A stretch of 64,000 bases of DNA from Lithodes maja (taxonomy: Eukaryota > Arthropoda > Malacostraca > Decapoda > Lithodidae): assembly GCA_037953745.1 (NCBI GenBank), contig JBAKBP010004324.1, positions 1-64,000 of the forward strand, read 5' to 3'. Under the pieces are notes generated by a model, which was given only the letters and a program-made list of their open reading frames with translations, made no database searches and was not told the origin of the DNA. Position 1 is the first letter of the stretch. Each line of letters begins with the position of its first letter. Below, in pieces: positions 54,931 through 64,000 of the stretch. The translations under genes were made by a program, and so were the position numbers.

Positions 54931-54959
54931 CATTGTAGTTCCCAAATCCAAATCCTAGT

Positions 54960-55046
54960 CTCTAACTCCTCCCCCTTCTCTAGGCTATATATACATACTC
55001 TTTCATATGAGAGGCTCAGAATTCAACTGCCCCCAACATAAAAGGT
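54960..55046 (+). promoter_or_regulatory. Beta-subunit promoter and non-coding first exon (copy 1)
   Basis: ctaggctatatatacatac holds a TATA box (about 54986). Then follows an exon-like stretch with catatgagaggctcagaatt that ends aaaag/gtatgt at 55044/55045, a good donor site. The same arrangement lies upstream of the intact gene at 61.7 kb. Confidence 0.6.
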
Positions 55047-55894
55047 ATGTTTACTCTTAAACACTCGCTATCTCTACCTGTCTACTCTGGAACACATACA
55101 TGTGTATATATACACTGAAGGAGATAAAAAGATCTATTTTTAAATTTTATTTCTATAAAATTCAATACAAGGCAACATTTCTCACCCGTTTTCATCAAAC
55201 ATTCTTGGGTAATATCATTCAGGCTTGAGATATATTGTGATGCTGAAGTATAAACTTAGGAGACAAAGGTGATATCATTCAGGCTTGGGATATGTTCGTT
55301 TTTCTTCATACATACAGTATAATACTGAAGGAGATATAAGAGTAATTTTGTATATTTGATTTATATAAAAAATGCAATCTCAACATAAGGGGAATCACTT
55401 GACAATAAGAAGTAATTTATGACTTGTTCTGACAGTTTTTAGTGGTAGTATTTGTTCATGTTGAGAACATCCACTACATCTTCTCATTGTTCGATAGTGC
55501 TCTGTTTTCTAAAAACAATGGTAAAAAATGCGAATGTTATAGCATTTTTTCGTAGCAAAAAAAATTGATTAGCGGGAATTTAGCTGTAAAGTTTTGAAAC
55601 AGTTTTTTGTTTTATACAACTTGAGAACTATTGCTACTATAGACTTGAAACTTTGCATGTGAGTAAGTTAGGATGGTGTAAATAGACTGCACTTGCCTCT
55701 TTGGTAGTACTATGTTCCTTCAGTAATTTCCCCCTTACCAGTAGAGTATGGACATTCTCATATATGTGTGAAATTTAAGACGTAGCGTTGAACTAAGGTT
55801 GTGTTCCTTGTGAATTTTAATCCAACTATAAAGTATTAAGGTATTCAAATATCATAAACATAATATTTATCTAATTTTAATAATTCTTTTTTAG
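55047..55894 (+). other. Intron of the first beta-subunit-like copy
   Basis: Between donor 55045 and acceptor TTAG at 55891-55894. About 850 bp, longer than the 426-bp intron of the intact copy. It holds extra AT-rich sequence with no gene. Confidence 0.5.
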
Positions 55895-55896
55895 AG

Positions 55897-56393
55897 ATGT
55901 GGACAAGTAAGGATGAAGAAGATGTCGGACTACAACACGAATCCAAGATTGGAGAAGATAATCAAAGAAACTCCATAACATGCCGAGAAACCAAGATGTA
56001 AACATTAGAGAAAGAATGATGGCTGGACACATACGTATAAGCATGGGAGTGGTGGTGGGAATGGTGTTACTATATCTTATTATCAACTGCGTAGTCGTCC
56101 TTGTTGTGTTGAGACTGAAAGAGGAGCCTAACATCGGCCTAACCTGGTATCCCAGCAACATTACCGTGTACCATCAACTGGAGAACAACTTATACACCAT
56201 ACCAATTACAGAGTTCTTTCAAAACCAAAAAGAAATCAGCAACTTTATTGCTGTGGCAAAACCACTGAACTTCTCTAGCTGGCTGAGTGATATATGTGAC
56301 TACAACTATACCGACACGGTTCCTGATTTTGAGGTAAAACAACTGACAGATAAGGTCATGAACCGCTATGTCCTCATCATCCAAGATGTATAA
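55897..56393 (+). pseudogene. Na,K-ATPase beta-like pseudogene A
   Basis: Starts MWTSKDEEDVGLQHES after an acceptor. A frameshift near 55975-55980 leads into a frame with the membrane segment VVVGMVLLYLIINCVVVLVVL, then LKEEPNIGLTWYPSN and KPLNFSSWLSDIC, all colinear with the 62.2-kb protein up to about residue 137. It ends at 56393; the Cys-rich C-terminal half is absent. Confidence 0.75.
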
Positions 56394-56639
56394 TAATGTA
56401 ATTTTCTTTTTATAAAATTATTTGTTTGGACAAAAAGCCTTCAATAACACAATCATTTGTAAAGGTCCAATTCATCACCTGCTAGAGTAATGACGCAAAT
56501 ATACTGATTTATTATGTCAGAGGAATCCCTCATTATCAAATTCAAGATAATTTTTACGGTTCTCTTTCTCCTTTGGATATGGGTCTGTTAAAATAAAACA
56601 AATTTATAAACTAAAGCTATTTTTATTTAAAATATAAAT

Positions 56640-57330
56640 ATTTATTTGGTGTTAAAAATATGTCGTACATGGTTTGACTGAGCCCCTACGGGGAGAGAAA
56701 CCTCCCAGCAACAATACCATGTACCAACAACGGGAGACCCACTTGTACACCTCCACAAAAGACAAGTTATTTCAAACAAAACTGAAATTATAGAAAGGGG
56801 CTCCAGTCTTGATGCTATTCTTAGTTTATTTTTATATAACAGATACAACTTAACTGCATGCGACCCTGTGATAAAACCACTGAACTTCTGTAGCTGGCTG
56901 AGTAATATCAGGGAATGTAAGGATGGTGGGAATGGGACTTATACAATTCCGACCCCTGTTTCCTCATCACCCCAAAGGTATCTAAATGGATTCCTGACAT
57001 GTACACGGTGCGGGAGTGCCTACCAGGTAACATGCCAAAGATTATTAAAAGAACAATGTGATATCTAAGTTCCTTTGGATGTCCTGTGAAGCCGCAGACA
57101 AGGACAGCTTTAATGGCGAAATAAACTTGCTGCCCTGCCAGGTTTTCCACCGTACTTCTTCCCCTACCGAAAGAACTCTTACGTACAACCAGCTGTGGGT
57201 ATACACATCTCAGGCCTAAGAAGGGGAGTGTCGCTGGCCGTTGAGTGTCGACTCTGGGCTAAGAATATCAGCACTGAAAAAACCTGCACACCATCCACAT
57301 AAACCAAATGGAATGATATCGGATGTTATT
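56640..57330 (+). pseudogene. Na,K-ATPase beta-like pseudogene B
   Basis: Colinear with the ectodomain of the 62.2-kb protein across several frames: KPLNFCSWLSNIRECKDGG, the segment corresponding to KVTKWIPDMYTV (once only, no tandem duplication), FLWMSCEAADKDSF, then the FPYRKNSYVQPAVG and IECRLW-equivalent region to about 57300. It contains stops and frameshifts. The N-terminus and membrane segment are missing. Confidence 0.8.
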
Positions 57331-57497
57331 CTCACACCTCCGTCACATGTGTATGGTGCAACAGGTATACTACAATAACTTATTTTTCTTTTTTATAAAG
57401 CTGTTTATTTGTCGGCAGATAAAAAGCCTTTTAATAACATAAACAATTTGTAAAGGTCCAATTCATCACCTGTCAGAGCAACGACACAAATATACTG

Positions 57498-57553
<56 letters not shown>

Positions 57554-58087
57554 GGAATCACCTGATAATAAGAAGAAGAAATTAAACAAAAATCTGATAA
57601 GAGTTTTTAGTGGTATTAATATTTGCTCCGACGATAAAGCTATATTTATAAGATCTCATATGACATTTAGGTATACATTTAATTATTAATTAATATTCAA
57701 AACGATTTTGAATTTCATAAATAGAATATTTATCTAATTTATTTTTTTCCAGAGATGTGGGATCTCTTACTCCTTTGGATATGGATGGGTCTGTTCAAAT
57801 AAAATAAAAATATAAATAAAAGCTATTTTTATTTAAAACATAAATAGTTATTTAGTGTTAAAATATGTCTGAAATATGCTTTGACTGAACCCCTACATTG
57901 ATCCCATCTAAAATGACAAAAAGATATATAAATTATGTACTGAAATTGCCTATTTAAGAAAAGCACTATCCGAGTGACTCATATTGTCAGATATTTTGAC
58001 TATTTGGTTATCTTGTAGGTGATATAATTATGGTCCATAACAAAAAGGTGTGGGGTAAGCGCTATCTGACAACCCAGGCGTGAATAA
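57331..58087. other. Beta-module remnants and TA microsatellite
   Basis: 57500-57549 is a (TA)25 tract. 57590-57760 is another intron/acceptor module (gctccgacgataaagctat, ttttttccag, agatgtggg). 57800-57900 repeats the AT-rich 3' phrase ctatttttatttaaaacataaat. No gene seen. Confidence 0.6.
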
Positions 58088-58105
58088 ATGCTAACCCCTA
58101 TTTTT

Positions 58106-58117
58106 TATATATATAAA
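58106..58117 (+). promoter_or_regulatory. TATA box of the small ORF pair
   Basis: TATATATATAAA at 58105-58116, about 31 bp before ATG 58148. It is a strong match, but local AT-richness makes chance occurrence possible. Confidence 0.35.
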
Positions 58118-58147
58118 GAAGTTTTCCATAGTGTTAACACTTATGGA

Positions 58148-58336
58148 ATGGACCAATACAACAACCAACAGTCACACCCAACCTACGACTTAGCCATCGA
58201 GTACGACGAATCGTGTCTCCTTAGTATACAAAAGGACAGACAACTTAACATAATACAAAACATACACAGACAAATAGAATTAAATAAACAGGAAAAAACC
58301 ACTCATGGCACTCAACACACTCTTCATAAACAATGA
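58148..58336 (+). CDS. Small ORF 1, 62 codons
   Basis: The frame is also open to an ATG at 58088; ATG 58148 (MDQYNNQQSHPTYDLA) was chosen because it follows the TATA box. Hydrophilic, Gln/Asn/His-rich, no membrane segment. It overlaps the start of ORF 2 by 32 bp in another phase. Not recognised; it may be the 5' part of one split protein. Confidence 0.35.
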   Translation: MDQYNNQQSHPTYDLAIEYDESCLLSIQKDRQLNIIQNIHRQIELNKQEKTTHGTQHTLHKQ

Positions 58337-58556
58337 ATCGCTCATACCAGATACAATTCCAGGTAACATCCGAAGAAGACCAAGAACAAATAGTGAACAA
58401 GATCAAGAAAATCATCCCGAAAATAAAGTCGGGGGACAGGAACCACTAGCAGCCCTACGACCGACACTAACAACTAAGGAACCACAAAACATAGGACCAA
58501 CAATGGCCAATAACCCTAATGAACGTGAGCAGCTGGAAATGGAGGGAAATAATTAA
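58305..58556 (+). CDS. Small ORF 2, 83 codons
   Basis: ATG 58305 (MALNTLFINNESLIPD) to TAA 58556. Basic and Pro/Asn/Glu-rich (GNIRRRPRTNSEQDQENHPENK). The 32-bp overlap with ORF 1 resembles either overlapping viral genes or a frameshift. No family recognised. Confidence 0.35.
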   Translation: MALNTLFINNESLIPDTIPGNIRRRPRTNSEQDQENHPENKVGGQEPLAALRPTLTTKEPQNIGPTMANNPNEREQLEMEGNN

Positions 58557-58774
58557 AGTCTCATTTCCCATTCCGGGTAAACCCTCTGTCAATTTGTTTT
58601 GGCCAAGTTGTTAAAAGACATCTGGCTATTTGGACAATTTGAGAGAACATAATATTCAAAGACATCACCTGCCAAAGCAAAGGCGCAAAAATACTGATTC
58701 ATTACTCAGCTCTTTCTCCTTTGGATATGGGTCTGTTTAAATAAAATAAAATTATAAATAAAATCTATTTTTAT
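58557..58774. other. Spacer with beta-module remnants
   Basis: Contains tttggccaagttgttaaaagac and the tttggatatgggtctgtt phrase also seen near 56570, 57770 and 60300. No gene. Confidence 0.5.
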
Positions 58775-58778
58775 TTAA

Positions 58779-59268
58779 CCCTCCAGCCCCGGTTATGTAT
58801 GGTTATGTATTATATATATATTCCTCGAAACCCGGGTGTTTTGGCCGAAAAACGTCTAGGCTAGGCTACCGTATATTCGTTAATCAGACTGCTTCCCGCA
58901 TTCCCGCGCATCCCCAAGCGTAGCTGTGTTATTTACCTGTAAAATGGCATTAAGTAGAGCTCTCTAAGTCAACTGGGTGAGCTGTGATGATGATTTCATT
59001 GGAGATAACTTTATGGCCATACCAGCCACTTTACACCACTTTTCGATACTGAACAACAACATACAGGCACACAAGAACAAGCGACGCTCTCCTTCTTGTG
59101 GCCGGAGATGCGGAGCGTCGGTCCAGCCGGCTGTTGTTTACATGCGTCGGACCGACGCCTCGCACAGCAAGCTCACAGGCTGTGACGTCATGGGTGCATA
59201 AGAGGCCTTCCGGGTACCTGTTACATGCTTTTTTATGGGCGTACAAGAGGTCATCCGGGAACCGAGGG
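58779..59268 (+). mobile_element. 490-bp TTAA-flanked non-autonomous element
   Basis: Bounded by TTAA at 58775-58778 and 59269-59272. Ends are CCCTCCAGCCCCGGTTATG and, reversed, CCCTCGGTTCCCGGATGACC, imperfect terminal inverted repeats beginning CCCT as in piggyBac-type elements. The empty site is visible in paralogous sequence (ctatttttatttaaaacataaat near 57826). It is clearly GC-richer than its surroundings. Internally gcgtcggtcc and ggaccgacgc form a hairpin near 59120-59160. It has no transposase. Confidence 0.85.
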
Positions 59269-59724
59269 TTAAAACATAAATATTTATTTAGTGTTAAAAT
59301 ATGTCCGAAATATGGTTTGACTGAACTCCTACGCCGATCCCATCAAACAAAGCACTAGCCGAAGCCCGAAAACTATATGACGTTGGTAACCCCAAATTTC
59401 ACATCAACAATGGTGGGTCTCTAAATTATCCCCCATTTCTAGGCTATATATATATATATAATTTGTCTGCTAGCTGAGATTGACTTGACCAAAATGATAT
59501 TTTCTGAATAAATATTTTCAGTGTGTTACAAACACCAGTCTGTGTCACATACACACAGTCATTGTAGTTCCCCGAATCCATATCCCAACTTATATATTGC
59601 ATCCTTATATTTTATGGTTACCATACACATATAAAAACGGGATTTAGAGCCCTAAAAACTATGACATTGGTAACCCCAAATTTCACACCAATAATGGCGG
59701 GTCTCTAAATCCTCACCCTTCTCT

Positions 59725-59800
59725 AGGCTATATATATAATATATGCTCTTTCAAATGAGAGACTTAGAATTCAACTGCTCCCTGACTCAATCAGGCTGAG
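59725..59800 (+). promoter_or_regulatory. Beta-subunit promoter, tandem unit 1
   Basis: ctctaggctatatatataat, then caaatgagagacttagaatt. The donor seen in other copies is missing: the exon-1 end (ctgactcaatcag) is joined directly to coding-exon sequence (gctgagaaaccaag). The same is true of unit 2 near 60610-60690. Confidence 0.6.
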
Positions 59801-59829
59801 AAACCAAGAACGTAAACATTGGAGGAAGA

Positions 59830-60075
59830 AGAATGGCTGGAAACAACCGTATAATTATGGGAGTAGTGGTACTTATTATCAACTTCATAATCGGCCTTAT
59901 GGTTGGTTATATTGAGATTGGGAGATAAGCCTAACATCGACGTAATCATCCCAATAACAACCCATTTATACGCCATACTAATTGACGAGTTATTTCAATA
60001 CCAAACCGAAATCGTCAACAAATACAACTTAACTGCATGCGACCCTGTGACAAAACCACTAAACTTCTGTCTGTT
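59830..60075 (+). pseudogene. Na,K-ATPase beta-like pseudogene C
   Basis: MAGNNRIIMGVVVLIINFIIG gives the membrane segment; a frameshift after GYIEIGR leads to pieces of the ectodomain (HLYAILIDELF, NKYNLTACDPVTKPLNFC). It then jumps to the 3' flank. The cytoplasmic N-terminus and most of the ectodomain are deleted. Confidence 0.75.
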
Positions 60076-60604
60076 CAAATAAAAATAAAATTATAAATAA
60101 AAACTATTTTTATTTCAAACATAAATATTTATTTAGTGTTAAAATATGCCGGAAACATGATTTGACTGAACCCCTACACCGATCCCATCTAAAATGACAA
60201 AAAAATACATAAATTATGTACTGAAATTGCCTATTAATTTAAAAAAAAAGCACTAGCCGAGTGACTCATATTGTCAGATATTTTGACTATGTGGGTAAAC
60301 CCTCTGTCAATTTGGCCAAGTTGTTAAAAGACACCTGACTATATGGGCAATTTGTCTGTTAGCTAAGATTGATTTGACCAAAATAATATTTCTGAACAAA
60401 TATTTTCAGTGTGTTACAAACACCGGTTTGTGTCACATACACAGTCATTGTAGTTCCACGAATCCATATCCCACCTTATATATTGCATCCTTATATTTTA
60501 TGGTTACCATACACATATAAAAACGGGATTTAGAGCCCTAAAACTATGACGTTGGTAACCCCAAATTTCACACCAATAATGGCGGGTCTCTAAATCCTCA
60601 CCCT

Positions 60605-60690
60605 TCTCTAGGCTATATATATATAATATATGCTCTTTCAAATGAGAGACTTAGAATTCAACTACTCCCTGACTCAATCAGGTTGAGAAA
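60605..60690 (+). promoter_or_regulatory. Beta-subunit promoter, tandem unit 2
   Basis: Same block as in unit 1 (ctctaggctatatatatata, caaatgagagacttagaatt), nearly identical in sequence, again with exon 1 joined directly to coding sequence. Confidence 0.6.
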
Positions 60691-60720
60691 CCAAGAACGT
60701 AAACATTGGAGGAAGAAGAA

Positions 60721-61190
60721 TGGCTGGAAACAACCGTATAATTATGGGAGTAGTGGTACTTATTATCAACTTCATAATCGGCCTTATGGTTGGTTATATT
60801 GAGATTGGGAGATAAGCCTAACATCGACGTAATCATCCCAATAACAACCCTTTTATACGCCATACTAATTGACGAGTTATTTCAATACCAAACCGAAATC
60901 GTCAACAAATACAACTTAACCCTTTCACGCACACATGACGCAGAGGTTGCCAGATTAGCAATAAGAAATAGAGTTATCTCACTCTTATAATTACGTCTCC
61001 AAAATTAATTTTCTGCCCACAGCTAACTCAAAGACAACTGCAGAGGTTGAAGTAACTAAACTAAAGCTTTCTAAATACCCCTGATGGTAACAAAGGCTTT
61101 AAAGTATCCCTAATAGGCTCAAAATTGCGTCATATGTCGGAGAGGGTTAACTGCATGCGACCCTGTGACAAAAACACTAAACTTCTGTAT
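60721..61190 (+). pseudogene. Na,K-ATPase beta-like pseudogene D, split by a MITE
   Basis: Nearly identical to pseudogene C, including its frameshift. It is interrupted at NKYN-L by the 227-bp TTAA element; the remainder (ctgcatgcgaccctgtgac) resumes at 61151. Confidence 0.85.
60920..61146 (-). mobile_element. 227-bp TTAA MITE with visible empty site
   Basis: Flanked by TTAA at 60916-60919 and 61147-61150. Ends CCCTTTCACGCACACATGACGC and, reversed, CCCTCTCCGACATATGACGC are inverted repeats. The paralogous pseudogene C has acaacttaactgcatgc at about 60020 with one TTAA and no insert. The TTAA duplication and CCCT ends indicate mobilisation by a piggyBac-type transposase. Confidence 0.95.
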
Positions 61191-61689
61191 TTTTGATGGG
61201 TCTGTTCAAATAAAAATAAAATTATAAATAAAAACTATTTTTATTTCAAACATAAATATTTATTTAGTGTTAAAATATGCCGGAAACATGGTTTGACTGA
61301 ACCCCTACACCGATCCCATCTAAAATGACATAAAAATACATCAATTATGTACTGAAATTGCCTATTAATTAAAAAAAAAGCACTAGCCGAGTGATTCATA
61401 TTGTCAGATATTTCGACTATGTGGGTAAACCCTCTGTCAATTTGACCAAGTTGTTAAAAGACGCCTGACTATATGGGCAATTTGTCTGTTAGCTAAGATT
61501 GACTTGACCAAAATAATATTTCTGAACAAATATTTTCAATGTGTTACAAACACCGGTTTGTGTCACATACACACAGTCATTGTAGTTCCACGAATCCATA
61601 TCCCAACTTATATATTGCATCCTTATATTTTATGGTTACCATACACATATAAACATGAGAACTAGGACGCTGGCAACCCCGAATTTCAC

Positions 61690-61792
61690 ATCAACAATGG
61701 TGGGTCTCTAACTCCTCCCCCTTCTCTAGGCTATTATATATATGGTCTTTCATATGAGAGGCTCAGAATTTAACTGCTCCCTGACACAAAAG
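61690..61792 (+). promoter_or_regulatory. Promoter and non-coding exon 1 of the intact beta-like gene
   Basis: ctctaggctattatatatatgg contains the TATA region (about 61733-61742). Exon-1-like sequence catatgagaggctcagaatt ends acacaaaag with donor GT at 61793. The acceptor is ttttttcag ending at 62218, giving a 426-bp intron in the 5' UTR. Confidence 0.6.
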
Positions 61793-62220
61793 GTATTATA
61801 TTCCTGTTTCTATCCTATTGTTTCCTTTCTGAAACACATTAGCTCTCTCTACCTGTCTACTCTGAAACACACCGAAGGAGATAAAAGGCACATTTATACA
61901 TTTTATTTTTATAAAATGCAACATGTCTCACCTGTTTTTCTTTTTCTTTTTTCATCAAACATTCAGGCTTGAGACATCTTGTGATGTTGAAGTGTAGCCC
62001 GAGTAACTACACAAATATACTCTTGATAATAAGAAGAAATTTAAGACTTGTTCTGACAAGAGTTTTTAGTGGTAGTAAATTTTGCTCCGACGATAAAGGC
62101 GTGAGAGGTGAGGGATAAACCACGATTATACTGATTTCTTATATAAATATATAAGAAATAATTTTAAATTTTATAAACCGAATATTTATCTAATTTTATT
62201 AATTATTTATTTTTTCAGAG

Positions 62221-63189
62221 ATGTGTAAAGGTGAGGATGAAGAAGACACTGAACCACTTATTAATGGAGGAGATGGAAAAATTGTTGGAAATAAACTTAT
62301 ATCCGTGCAAGAAGTGGTGGGAGTGGTGTTGGGAGTGATGATAATTATTATCAACTTGATAGTCATCCTTATGGTTATATTGAGACCTGCTCCTTGTTGT
62401 AGCTCGGGAGCGGGAGAGAAACCTAACATCGACCTAACCACGTATCCCAGCAACAATACCGTGTACAAACAACGGGAGTTCCACTTATACCCCTTTACAA
62501 AACAACACACTAAAATCATAGAAAAGAGCTCCATTCTTGATGCTATTTATAACAAATACAACTTAACTGCATGCGACCCTGTGACAAAACCACTGAACTT
62601 CTGTAGTTGGCTGAGTGATACCAGGGAATGTATAGACGGCGGGAAATTGGACTTCTACAATTCCGGCCCCTGTCCCTGTCTCATCACCCGAAAGGTACCT
62701 AAATGGATTCCTGACATGTTCACGGCGCTGGAGGACCTACCAAATAACCTGCCAAAGAGTCTCAGGGACTATATTTTGAGGTTTTACCGTCGAAAGAACT
62801 GTCTCCTCATCACCCCAAAGGTAACTAAATGGATTCCTGACATGTACACGGTGCTGGAGGACCTACCAGATAACATGCCAAAGAGTCTCGGGGAATATAT
62901 TTTGAGGTTTTACCGTCGAAAGAAGAATGTGATGCCTAAGTTCCTTTGGATGTCCTGTGAAGCCGCAGATAAGCACAGATTTGATGGCGAAATAACCTTG
63001 CTGCCCTGGCGAGGTTTTCCACCGAACTTCTTCCCCTACCGAAATAACTCTTACGTACAGCCAGCTGTGGGTATGCACATCTCAGGCCTAATAAAGGGAG
63101 TGTCGCTGGCCATTGAGTGTCGACTCTGGGCTAACAATATTAGCACTGAAAAAAACCTGCACACCATCCACATAAAACAAATTGAATGA
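62221..63189 (+). CDS. Na,K-ATPase beta-subunit-like protein with internal duplication
   Basis: 322 codons, intact, starting two bases after a splice acceptor. Cytoplasmic N-terminus (EDEEDTEPL), one membrane segment at 31-54 (VVGVVLGVMIIIINLIVIL), then an ectodomain. The C-terminal half matches P-type ATPase beta subunits: WIPDM, FLWMSCEAADK, PWRGFPPNFFPYRNNSYVQP, IECRLWANNI. The six disulphide Cys of the family correspond to C118, C128, C137, C151 or C153, C246 and C300. Potential N-glycosylation sites: N79, N114, N276 and N307. Residues ~153-193 and ~194-235 are a tandem duplication (42 residues, 126 bp) absent from pseudogene B. Family role: the partner that brings the Na,K-ATPase alpha chain to the plasma membrane. 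The duplication may alter this, and whether the gene is expressed is unknown. Confidence 0.85.
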   Translation: MCKGEDEEDTEPLINGGDGKIVGNKLISVQEVVGVVLGVMIIIINLIVILMVILRPAPCCSSGAGEKPNIDLTTYPSNNTVYKQREFHLYPFTKQHTKIIEKSSILDAIYNKYNLTACDPVTKPLNFCSWLSDTRECIDGGKLDFYNSGPCPCLITRKVPKWIPDMFTALEDLPNNLPKSLRDYILRFYRRKNCLLITPKVTKWIPDMYTVLEDLPDNMPKSLGEYILRFYRRKKNVMPKFLWMSCEAADKHRFDGEITLLPWRGFPPNFFPYRNNSYVQPAVGMHISGLIKGVSLAIECRLWANNISTEKNLHTIHIKQIE

Positions 63190-63335
63190 TATCGGATGTT
63201 ATAATGGTCAAGTCTACATTGTTTCTGGGTTAAGAATATCAGCACTGAAAAAACCTGCACACCATCCACATAAAACAAATTGAATGGTATCGGATGTTAT
63301 AATGGTCAAGTCTGCATTGTTTCTCACACCTCCAT
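63125..63335 (+). repeat. Tandem duplication of the gene's 3' end
   Basis: aagaatatcagcactgaaaaaacctgc ... gatatcggatgttataatggtcaag is repeated about 100 bp downstream, so the last ~15 codons and stop region occur twice. Only the first copy is in the reading frame. Confidence 0.85.
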
Positions 63336-63836
63336 CATGTGTGCATGGTGCAACAGGTATACTACAATAACGTAATTTTTCTTTTTTATAAAGTTGTTTA
63401 TTTATCAACAGACAAAAAGCCTTTAAATAACGTAAACAATTAGAGGAATCACCTGATTTACTATTTGTTATGACAAAGAGTGGTATTAATTTTTGCTCCG
63501 ACGATAAAGCTATATTTATAAGGTCTCTTATGACATTTAGGTATACATTTAATTATTAATATTCAAAATGATTTTGAATTTCATAAACAGAATATTTATC
63601 TATTTTTTTTCTTCAGATATGTGGGATGAAGAAGACACATATTCAAAGAGGCTCAACAAGAATATACAATAACGTATTTTTTCTTTTTATAAAACTGTTT
63701 TGTGGTGGGCTGACCCCTTGTCAGAGTGATGGTTGGTGTCCTCTACTTCCCATAGCCCCTTCTATCTTTTTCTCCTACTATGTAAATCTCTAATTTTTTC
63801 AAATGGCATAGGGATGTGGCGACCCCAACGCCCGCC
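63336..63836. repeat. Further beta-subunit module and unassigned DNA
   Basis: gctccgacgataaagctata, aaggtctcttatgac, gtaaacagaatatttatc-like phrases and an acceptor-exon start (cttcag, atatgtgggatgaagaagac) near 63480-63640. The stretch 63690-63836 is unassigned. Confidence 0.6.
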
Positions 63837-64000
63837 ACTTTTTTGGTGCAGGTAGCCTCCAGGTGGGTGGATGAGGCTCGTGTAAACCTGATACACTATT
63901 TACTTAAGGGTAAGGCAGGTTAGTGATTGGATTAATTGAACACCACTGTTTACTTAAGGATGGAAGCAAACAAGATACTTGGCCCATTGAGATAGTGTAA
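63837..64000 (+). mobile_element. SINE-like tail, truncated by the window end
   Basis: gtgggtggatgaggctcgtg, cttaagggtaaggcaggtta and gaacaccactg match the phrases around the 65-bp arrays at 46, 49 and 51 kb, so the arrays probably grew from one of these elements. The end is not visible. Confidence 0.45.

Larger units (their letters stand above)
59461..61481 (+). repeat. Two tandem ~0.89-kb beta-subunit units
   Basis: Units begin atttgtctg(c/t)tagct(g/a)agatt at 59461, 60352 and 61482. Each carries the gtgttacaaacacc phrase, an upstream promoter block, a TATA region, a truncated beta-like gene and its 3' end. Unit 2 is longer by the 231 bp of the TTAA MITE and its target duplication. The third unit runs into the intact gene. 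Confidence 0.9.

Overview
The window looks like genomic DNA of an invertebrate animal, most likely a decapod crustacean (inference). It carries decayed BEL/Pao and LINE retrotransposons, TTAA-flanked MITEs, spliced Na,K-ATPase beta-subunit-like copies, and a block of compact, mostly intronless genes of large-DNA-virus type. I read that block as an endogenous, rearranged viral genome. A nimavirus-like origin is my leading guess and is unproven. No genome-wide search was possible, so most viral genes are described but not named.

Layout. 1-3.4 kb: no gene, one 92-bp-arm inverted repeat. 3.4-10.3 kb: two unrelated-age BEL/Pao pol pseudogenes in tandem. 11.5-12.2 kb: antisense LINE fragment that beheads a 933-codon VWA-domain ORF ending at 14.9 kb. 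15.1-18.4 kb: broken small genes, a partial copy of the VWA gene, and an array of its 3' end. 18.5-23.0 kb: acidic protein and a strawberry-notch-type helicase, both minus strand. 23.0-26.8 kb: a non-viral cassette (catalytically dead KRBA2/SCAND3-like integrase with a Gly-rich repeat tail, plus decayed beta-subunit exon modules) that removes the 5' ends of viral genes on both sides. 26.8-36.9 kb: about ten closely packed viral-type genes on both strands. 37-42 kb: a decayed integrase unit, MITE and hAT remnants, one orphan ORF and a 2,000-bp near-perfect palindrome. 42.1-44.1 kb: an inverted copy of the viral 3' end seen at 36.9 kb and two more broken membrane-protein genes. 44-54.5 kb: alternating beta-subunit exon/intron modules and integrase units, including one with the canonical catalytic residues that is split by a nested dead-type unit, and one long near-identical copy of the 23.3-kb gene. 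54.9-63.7 kb: tandem beta-subunit-like units, of which only the last (62.2-63.2 kb) keeps a full reading frame. 63.8-64 kb: SINE-like tail.

Two themes run through the window. First, many viral-type ORFs are interrupted once or more, and most breaks lie at or near runs of 4-7 identical bases. This could be consensus error in the assembly or early decay, and it decides whether the viral genes are alive. Second, two host-type gene families (integrase and Na,K-ATPase beta) have been amplified together as a composite module, even producing a fused ORF, and that module is interleaved with viral DNA.
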